This document shows positions 57,488 to 64,000 of a DNA stretch of 64,000 nucleotides, one piece after another (within the stretch, counting starts at the first letter, position 1; the number at the start of each line of letters is the position of its first letter). The position numbers and the translations under genes are program-made. This DNA comes from Akanthomyces muscarius (lineage: Eukaryota; Ascomycota; Sordariomycetes; Hypocreales; Cordycipitaceae), in the NCBI RefSeq assembly GCF_028009165.1, contig NC_079242.1, forward strand, positions 2,232,001-2,296,000, read 5' to 3'. Under the pieces are notes generated by a model, which made no database searches, had not been told where the DNA came from, and worked only from the letters and a program-made list of their open reading frames with translations.

Positions 57488-59588
57488 ATGCAAAATCACA
57501 ACATGCCAAGTAGGAGCAGCGTCAATCTTGCGCTACCGCTGCGACCAAATGTCAGCCAGCGCAATCAGGACAGCCGCAACTTCTTCACCAACCATGCAAC
57601 ACCTAGCTCGACTGAGGCCATTAACGGCCCTGTGCGCGAGCCCACGAGAGAGCAACCGCCTATCAGCGACCGGCTGATTGTTGGAGTTGATTTTGGCACC
57701 ACATTCTCCGGGTGAGTCTCAATGCGCCTCCTCCTTTCTGACAAGATCGTGCGGCTAACAGTCTGCGCAGGGTGGCAGCTGTGTATACGTCAAACCCTGA
57801 CGACATTGACATAATCAAAACGTGGCCTGGCAGTAACGGCATTACGTCGGACAAGGTGCCAACCGAAATTTCGTACGATTTCCCCGCCAATGCAACATCA
57901 GGAACCGACCCCAATGTGAAATGGGGGTTTCAGTTCAAGCCAGAGGAGTCTCGGCTGCGCTGCATCAAGCTGTTCCTCGACCGCTCGCAAAAGCTACCAT
58001 TTTACGTCAGTCCGCTCGACACAGCCGCACAGCTTAAGCGTTTCAACAAAAATGTTGTCGATGCGGTCAGCGACTACCTTACGCAAATATACAAACACAC
58101 CATGGATACGCTGACGCGACGTTACGGCGAGTCGTTCATGGCATCGACAAAGGTCGACTTTGTTCTGACCTGCCCTGCCGTATGGAGTGATGCCGCAAAG
58201 AACACGACGCTGCAGGCGGCGGAGCGCGCAGGTATGGGCAGTCGGTCCGAAATTCAGATGATAAGCGAACCGGAAGCTGCGGCTGTTTACACACTCAAGG
58301 CTATCCAACCTAATCACCTCAATGTCGGCGACAACTTTATTGTCTGTGATGCTGGTGGTGGTACAGTTGAGTATGTCAAGCCTTGGCCGCCAAATCCCAC
58401 CATTTACTGACCAAGCTACAGCCTTATTGCGTATGAAATTAAGTCACTAAAACCTTTACGAGTCGAAGAATCAGCCGTGGGAACGGGTGGCTTGTGCGGC
58501 AGCGCTTTTCTCAACTACAGATTCGAGGAGCACGTACGCGGCAGACTCGGCCAAGCGCGGTTCGACGAGATGAAGACGAAAAAGGGTAAAACGTGGCAAA
58601 TGGGCCTCAAATATTACGAAGAGTTTGTGAAGCGCAATTTCAACGAGGACGAGCACCAAGAGTTTAATGTCCCGTGAGTATACTGGCTTCGAGCAGCAGT
58701 TGTTGCCCCATCGCTAACTTGACTAGCTTTCCTGGCCTAGCCGACGACGAAGAGGCCGGCCTTGACTCTGGCTTCCTGGTCATGACAGCAGAGCAAGTCA
58801 AAGACATATTTGAACCTGTCGTGAAGGAGGTATGCGACCTTGTGCAAGGCCAGGTCGGAAGTCTCCGCGCCAAGGGTGCCATCGTGTCCGGCATCGTCCT
58901 GGTCGGCGGTTTCGGCCAGAGCGACTACCTCTACCGGCGTCTTAAGAGCCACTTTTCCAGCGCGGCGCCGCCTCCGTACAGCGAACGCCCGACGCACGCC
59001 ACAGTCAGCGTGACGCAGGAGAACAGCTCGATCGAGGTGATGCAGCCCGTGTACGCGTGGACGGCCGTGGTGCGCGGCGCGGTGCTCCGCGGCCTCGAGG
59101 GCAACATGGTCATCTCGCGCAAGTCGCGCATGCACTACGGCACCTCGTACGCGACCGTGTACGACGAAGACAAGCACTCGGTCAGCGAGCGCTACTGGTC
59201 GCCGCTGTGGGAACGCTGGATGGTCTCGGACCGCATGCAGTGGCACATTGCCAAGAGCGAGTCCCTCTCCCCGCTGGCGCCCATTGCGTTTCACTACACC
59301 CGCAACTTTCGCCCGGGACAGTCGCTCATCGTCACCGACGACCTGATTGCGTGCGACGCCGACGAGCCGCCGGCGGCGTTTACTCGTGATCTGATCAACG
59401 TCTGCACTCTAACGACGGATCTGAACGCCGTCCCGCGCAGTCTGTTTACGAGGCTGACGACGACGCGGGGCGTCGAGTTTGATAACCTGGATTTCACGCT
59501 GGAAATGATTGTAGACAGCGCCGGTCTGGGCTTTGAGCTTAAGGTGGATGGTGTGCGGTATGGCCGTGTCGAAGCCGAATTTCATTAA
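57488..59588 (+). CDS. Hsp70-related ATPase without substrate-binding domain (HSPA12-like)
   Basis: Exons 57488-57711, 57771-58370, 58422-58673 and 58727-59588 (introns 59, 51 and 53 bp) encode 645 aa. Introns 1 and 3 were placed by frame continuity (FSG|VAAVYTS and NVP|FPGLADD). Intron 2 splits the aspartate that follows the second phosphate loop. ASKHA motifs are phosphate 1 D68FGTT72, ISEPEAAAVY in the connect region, phosphate 2 D268AGGGT273, and adenosine loop LVGGFGQSDYL at about 414-424. The C-terminal ~220 residues do not look like the Hsp70 beta-sandwich/lid, and there is no EEVD or HDEL ending. Family knowledge: these actin-like ATPases are greatly expanded in filamentous ascomycetes and of mostly unknown function. 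It converges on the SET-domain gene 236 bp downstream. The start is the first in-frame ATG after the leader. Confidence 0.9.
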
Positions 59589-59824
59589 TGCAACATGTAC
59601 GGTTTGGGGCGGGGCATTTTGGAGGAAAAAAGTGCTATATAAAGTGCAGTCGAAGCAACTACAATTTTCTGGGCAGGTACATTTATATATATCTATATAC
59701 ATCAAGTACAGCAACCCCTATGCTTTCCATCATGTTGCCCTCTTTCTTGTTCTATTCACCGAAGCACAGTGCCCTGTTTCCGTACTGTTCCATCGTATAC
59801 CCGTTTCATCTAAGGCGTTGGCAG

Positions 59825-61312
59825 CTACTCCTCTTCGCCCATGGCTTCCATGGCGGCAGCCAATGTCTCATCATTATTCATCATTTCCAGCGTGCTTTCC
59901 AGCACAACCCTACAGCGGTCTCTATAGTCCAACGCGAGCTTCTGGCACGGCGTCAGCCGAGCCCTCTCATCATCGTCCACCTCGACGTCCGTCTCATTTA
60001 GGCGCTCCAGCTCCTGCATCACCTTGTTCTGGATAATGGCCGCCGTCTGCGCAAAGTACGGCAGGCACGCGCCGTCGACCTGGCCCGCCAGGAGCAGTAG
60101 CCGTCTCCGCCGGTCCGCGTCCTCACCGTCGTCGTCGACGGGGATGAGCTGCTTGCAGGCGTCGCCCGGCGCAATGGCGGTGAAAATGTCCCAGACCATG
60201 TCGGGCTGCACATGCTGGAATGCCCGGGTGATACTGCTGGCGTGCTCAACATCGAAGCCCGCGACGGCGGGGAGCTTGCTGCGCGCGAGAACGGAGCTGG
60301 CGTCGCTCAATGGCCGCGCCGAGATGAGGTACTCCTCGGACATGGGCGCTTCACCACCACCACCACCACCGGCGGCAGCGGCACGCTTCCGCACGTGAAT
60401 GTAGTCGTTGTGCAGAGCCGCTGTTGGGGGAATCATGAAGCCGTAGCCGAGAAGCAGCTCTGCATTGGTCTTGAAGCTGTAGTTGTTGAAGACTTGCTCA
60501 CCGGGCTGATACGCCCGGCCGGTCTGCAGCTCGCAGCCGGCGGCGACGCGCTGCCAGCGGACGGGCGCCGTCATGTCGTGGTTGCCAATGTCAAAGAGCG
60601 GGAGCAGGACGGAAAAGTCGTCGGTGCTGACACCCGGCTGCAGCACGCGGCACTCGTCGTCGGACAGGACGAGGCTGGGGCGGAAGCTGCGGCTCGAAAA
60701 GATGGCGTACGCCCAGCGGTACAGCTCCGGGCGGAACCCGTCCACGAGGCGCTTGTTGGACTCCTCCTGGACGTCTGCGGTACTGCCGCGGGCGAGGGGG
60801 AGTAGGACCGCCTGGATCGCGGCGAGATCGCGGCGCAGGTCGTCGCGGATCCGGGCCAGGCCGACCTCGACGTTGGTGCCCTCGAGCAGCTCGGCGTCGT
60901 CGGCGTCCCAGAAGGCGGGGAGGAGCCACGAGCCGGCGTCTGCGGGCTGCGGGAGCGCCTGGATGTACGGGTGCCAGAAGGAGGACGGGCCGGCGAGGTA
61001 CTCCTTGATGAGGAACAGGCGGCCGAGGACGTGGGGTGGCAGCGCGCCAGCGGCGAGGAGCGGCGAGGCGAGCGGCGCGCCGGGCGTCTCGGGGCTGATG
61101 GCGTTGAGGTAGGAGAGGGAGAGCGCGGCGGGGAGACGCACAATCGGCGGGCCGGAGGTGTAATCCCCGGCGAGCGGCTGGGTGGCGGCGGGCTTGACCT
61201 GGAAGGAGAGGCCGGTGACGGCGTCCTGATAGATGTGGACGTCGGGATGCAGGACGGCGCCGTTGGATGTGGCCCAAGCGACCAGGGCGTCTACTTTGGC
61301 GGAAGGACTCAT
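59825..61312 (-). CDS. SET-domain lysine methyltransferase (RuBisCO-LSMT/RKM-like)
   Basis: The single-exon gene of 495 aa starts at ATG 61312 (MSPSAKVDALVAWATSNGA), the first in-frame ATG. The N-terminal WATSNGA segment and the split SET domain are typical of the RKM/SETD3/SETD6 group. The cofactor motif is LPLFDIGNHD with N244-H245, and the catalytic-pocket tyrosine is Y278 in NNYSFKTNAELLLGYGF, the family form of NYxxKxNxELLxxYGF. A large insert and a C-terminal LSMT-like substrate-binding region follow. Family knowledge: fungal members methylate ribosomal proteins or elongation factors in cytosol or nucleus. The substrate is not predictable. A Gly run (CCACCA repeats at 60354-60372) encodes a flexible loop. 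It converges on the Hsp70-like gene and is divergent from the ArAE transporter. Confidence 0.9.
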   Translation of the reverse strand: MSPSAKVDALVAWATSNGAVLHPDVHIYQDAVTGLSFQVKPAATQPLAGDYTSGPPIVRLPAALSLSYLNAISPETPGAPLASPLLAAGALPPHVLGRLFLIKEYLAGPSSFWHPYIQALPQPADAGSWLLPAFWDADDAELLEGTNVEVGLARIRDDLRRDLAAIQAVLLPLARGSTADVQEESNKRLVDGFRPELYRWAYAIFSSRSFRPSLVLSDDECRVLQPGVSTDDFSVLLPLFDIGNHDMTAPVRWQRVAAGCELQTGRAYQPGEQVFNNYSFKTNAELLLGYGFMIPPTAALHNDYIHVRKRAAAAGGGGGGEAPMSEEYLISARPLSDASSVLARSKLPAVAGFDVEHASSITRAFQHVQPDMVWDIFTAIAPGDACKQLIPVDDDGEDADRRRRLLLLAGQVDGACLPYFAQTAAIIQNKVMQELERLNETDVEVDDDERARLTPCQKLALDYRDRCRVVLESTLEMMNNDETLAAAMEAMGEEE

Positions 61313-62695
61313 GATGACGGCACCATACTTGGGGGATTGTCTACAGGAATAAGTAGATGAAGCGGTGTTTTGTGTTCTTGTGGATTTTTTTTGGGCTCGG
61401 TTGGATGGTCGTGATGGCTTTACTTGTGGATTTTTCTTTGGCTCCCGCCTCGCTGCGGAGACGCGCGAGATGGACCCTTGGATTACCGCATCGAGTAGAA
61501 GATGACGTTGTGCAGCGTAGACGGAATTTTGTCTGATGTATATAGACTGGCAGGACTCTATTGCGCACTCACGAATTTGCCTTTTCGCGGAGAAGCAGTA
61601 GAACACCTCGTTGCGCACATTCAGTGATGAGTGAACGGTTGGGGGTTTGCTTGTGGGCTTGTCATGTAGTTACTACTTGGTATTGACTCGTCTCGAATGC
61701 GGCGGCGTGGAGGTGCAGAAATTAGGCTCCATCTGTGGCGTTGCATGCTAGGCTGGGGTGTTCATCTAGATTAACTTTCTGATACAGCGCTGGTCGCAGT
61801 GTAACAAAAGAGACGAGGACAAGGCTGCATGCACTGGTAGCCTGATGGATGGTCTGGGATAGGAGCTTACGGGGTTTTTGCCGGAGACTCGGGACGGGCA
61901 GCTGGTCCTCGCCGTAGCGGCGCCAAGGTCTGATGGAGCTGGAGCTCGAAACTATAAAGGACGTTGAGGCTATAAAAAATGGATAAATTGCCTGAATCAA
62001 GCCACGAGCTTTTATGTGGACTGGTATGGCAACAGACACAATTGCAAGTCGCGAACAAAGCGTCTTTGGGCAACAGCATCTCATTGGTGCTAAAACGCTG
62101 AAGCCCGAACTGTGAGCTTCAAGCTAGGCCGTGTCAGCGGTCAGCACGCCAGCAACACGAGGTTAGACTTGGTTGCTTGGGGATTGGCGTAAAGCCCCTG
62201 TAAAACCAGCCGTCAGGTAATTTCCAAATCTCCGGTCCCAGCAATTGCCATATTTTTATTTAGGGTGGTGAACCGGATCGGCTTTTGCCGTCTTCAGCGC
62301 CCTCTTGGCCCTCTAAAAACCCCGGTCAGTGGCGCCAGTCTGATCGGCTCCTCCGCTCCACATCAGCAACAAAGCTCGGATCGTCTGATTGTTGCAGAAG
62401 TGCAAAGTTTTTATTTTTCTTCATTTTTTTTTCTTTCAATGCCATCTGCTGCGCCCTCGTAAACCTGATTGCTTCACCGTCGGAGCTCTTTCTGGCGTTG
62501 GGTTTTGCTTGCTGGCACCCAACTACTTACCTGCCAATCGAACCGCTAGCTTCGCTCCGGATGCAACAGCTCCAGTAAACAAACACCTCGACGTCGACAC
62601 TTTCTCTGCTGGACTGTCGCATGCGCGGTGACTGCATCGCCACGTCTCTGGCTGCCTCAATCAACTCATAGGCACCAGTTGGTAGCCTCGTCACC
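61313..62695. other. 1.4-kb divergent region, SET protein / ArAE transporter
   Basis: It contains both promoters, with T-rich and C/T-rich stretches at 62400-62470. No additional ORF with recognisable content was seen. Confidence 0.6.
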
Positions 62696-62762
62696 ATGGA
62701 GAAGGAATCACACTCGTCCGAGAGCCCTGGCACTGACCAGGGCAAGACGGAGCAGCAGCAGC

Positions 62763-62796
<34 letters not shown>

Positions 62797-64000
62797 TCAA
62801 CAGCCTCAACACCAACCCGGCGATGCGCCGCAGCCATCACCGGCCGCAGCGCCGGACGCCGCTCCCATGCCGGCACCCCCTCTGCCGCAGACCCGGAGCC
62901 TCCCCCAGTGGCTCGACCACTTCAACCGCCGAGACCTCACCACCACCCTCCGCTGCACCATTGCCGTCTGGGTCGCCTCGCTGCTCATGGTCGTCAACCC
63001 CAGCCTCTACCGCCTCGGCCAGACCACCTTTCTCGCCTCGGTCGTCATCTACATCATCCCGCCCGCCGGCAACCTCATCGTCGCCATCATCGGCTACCTC
63101 TCGCTGCTCTTTGGCATGTGCCTGGCCTGGGCCTGGGGCCTGGCCACCATGCGCGCCGCCCAGGCCGTCCGCTCCCCGGCCGAGCTCAACGCCCGCCTCC
63201 AGGCCCTCCAGCAGCAGGTCGGCGCCACCGCGAACGCCACCGGGAGCAACAACACGGCCGCCATCGCCACCGTCCTCGTCCACGACGGCTTCATGCTCGA
63301 CACCCGCGTCACAGTCGTCTACTTTGTCATGGGCTGCATCTTCATCTACTTCATCAGCCGCATTCGCTACACCTTCAACCTGACGGTTCTCGCGCAGCTC
63401 TTTGGCATCATTGCCATTGACATCTTCCTCGTCATCGGCCCTACTCTCACCCGATGGACTCCTCGCCTGCCCGAGGTCGTCATCCTGCCCGCAGCTTGTG
63501 GTTGCGCCATTGGCATTGCCTGCGCCCTCTTCATCTTCCCGCAGTCTACCAGCCAGGTCGCCGTCGGCCAGATTGAGGACTTGCTCATCATGCTGAACCA
63601 TCCCATCCAGACCGGTCGTCAGTTCGTTGCCGGCTCTCTCGACTTTGACGTCAAGCTCCTCAAACGGTCCAAGCGACGCGCCATCACGCTCTACGCCCAG
63701 CTCCAGCCCAACATGGCCTTTCTCCCCCTGGACGTGTCCCGCGGGCAGTGGAGCTCCGACGATGTCAAGTCTGTCTACACAAAGTTTCAGGGTGTATTGG
63801 CAACTACCTTTGCCTTGCTCGATTTCCAAATCGCCCGCGTCACTAGCCAGGAGAAAATAGACAAGCTTCGCGATATGCTCAACCCGCAACAGACGGACTC
63901 GTCCGACGGCAAAGAAACGAAACCCCGTGACCCTCGTCGCGCCAAAATCCTGCAGAATCCCGACTTGATCAATGCTCTCATCGCGCCCGGAACTGTTGTC
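62696..64000 (+). CDS. Putative ER transporter, ArAE_2 type (BRE4-like), 3' end outside window
   Basis: The frame is open from ATG 62696 (MEKESHSSESPGTD) to the window end: 435 codons, no stop and no intron needed. A 14-residue polyglutamine run (residues 20-33, 3 CAG + 11 CAA) and a Pro-rich stretch precede LPQWLDHFNRRDL. About six membrane segments follow in two groups (CTIAVWVASLLMVV, ASVVIYIIPPAGNLIVAIIGY, LLFGMCLAWAWGLA, then VVYFVMGCIFIYF, LAQLFGIIAIDIFLVIG and GCAIGIACALFIFP), then a cytosolic part starting QSTSQVAVGQIEDLL. This matches the fungal 'putative ER transporter 6TM N-terminal domain' family (PF10337, yeast Bre4-like). The second membrane half and C-terminus should lie beyond 64000. 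Transported substrate is unknown. Confidence 0.9.
62753..62794 (+). repeat. CAG/CAA polyglutamine tract in ArAE gene
   Basis: Three CAG and eleven CAA codons encode glutamine residues 20-33 in the cytosolic N-terminus. It is a likely length-polymorphic site. Confidence 0.95.

Noticed and set aside
62837..63889. 350-codon open frame antisense to the ArAE transporter
   Set aside because: Its Asp/Glu/Gly/Val-rich composition is the mirror of a GC3-rich membrane-protein gene; the sense strand has clear family similarity.

Overview
The window is nuclear DNA of a filamentous ascomycete, most likely a Sordariomycete close to Hypocreales. The evidence is short spliceosomal introns (51-119 bp, GT...AG), GC-ended codons in the housekeeping genes, long C/T-rich leaders, short (CTAC)n tracts between genes, and protein types typical of these fungi. 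These include a C2H2 plus Zn2Cys6 regulator, an 'ER transporter' of the ArAE_2 type, a tricalbin and a Kex2-processed cysteine-rich peptide. No mobile element, rRNA, convincing tRNA or CRISPR was seen. I found 18 protein genes that I support well or fairly well, plus one weak small ORF.

Layout, left to right. 129-3065 (-) is a dual zinc-finger regulator, divergent from a DHA1-type MFS transporter (4803-6611, +, four exons). 7415-9230 (+) is a FYVE/RING E3 ligase, and 11829-16442 (+) a tricalbin with TM, SMP and multiple C2 domains. PRE2 (proteasome beta5, 17274-18208, +) converges on QRI7 (mitochondrial t6A synthase, 18597-20009, -). QRI7 lies just downstream of a large single-pass membrane glycoprotein (20375-23335, -).

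24454-30158 is gene-poor. It holds a doubtful 111-codon ORF, a 44-bp minisatellite, a ~119-bp tandem array of four copies and palindromic TACCTAGGTA-type motifs. The MNN10-type mannosyltransferase (30159-31614, +) follows, then a 4-kb gap with a dense cluster of AGGGG elements, a secreted GH16 glucanase (35578-36528, +) and a small putative GPI-anchored protein (37051-37599, -).

The right half has the largest subunit of RNA polymerase III (38920-43308, -), a MAPEG protein (44920-45597, +), a GPH/SUT-type sugar transporter (45884-47743, -) and a 68-residue secreted eight-cysteine peptide (50023-50229, +). It continues with a RCK/MAK-type kinase (53303-55668, +), an HSPA12-like Hsp70 ATPase (57488-59588, +), a SET-domain methyltransferase (59825-61312, -) and the 5' part of an ArAE_2 transporter (62696 to the window end, +).

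Most genes are conserved housekeeping functions: protein turnover, tRNA modification, Pol III transcription, ER-plasma membrane contacts and mannan synthesis. They are mixed with surface or secreted functions (glucanase, GPI protein, cysteine-rich peptide, transporters). There is no biosynthetic core enzyme, so this is not a secondary-metabolite cluster. The items most worth a second look are the Kex2-processed peptide, the repeat-flanked small ORF region, the third zinc module between FYVE and RING, the STRE-like cluster upstream of the glucanase, and the promoter minisatellite of the GPI protein. All intron coordinates were derived by hand from splice signals and reading-frame continuity.
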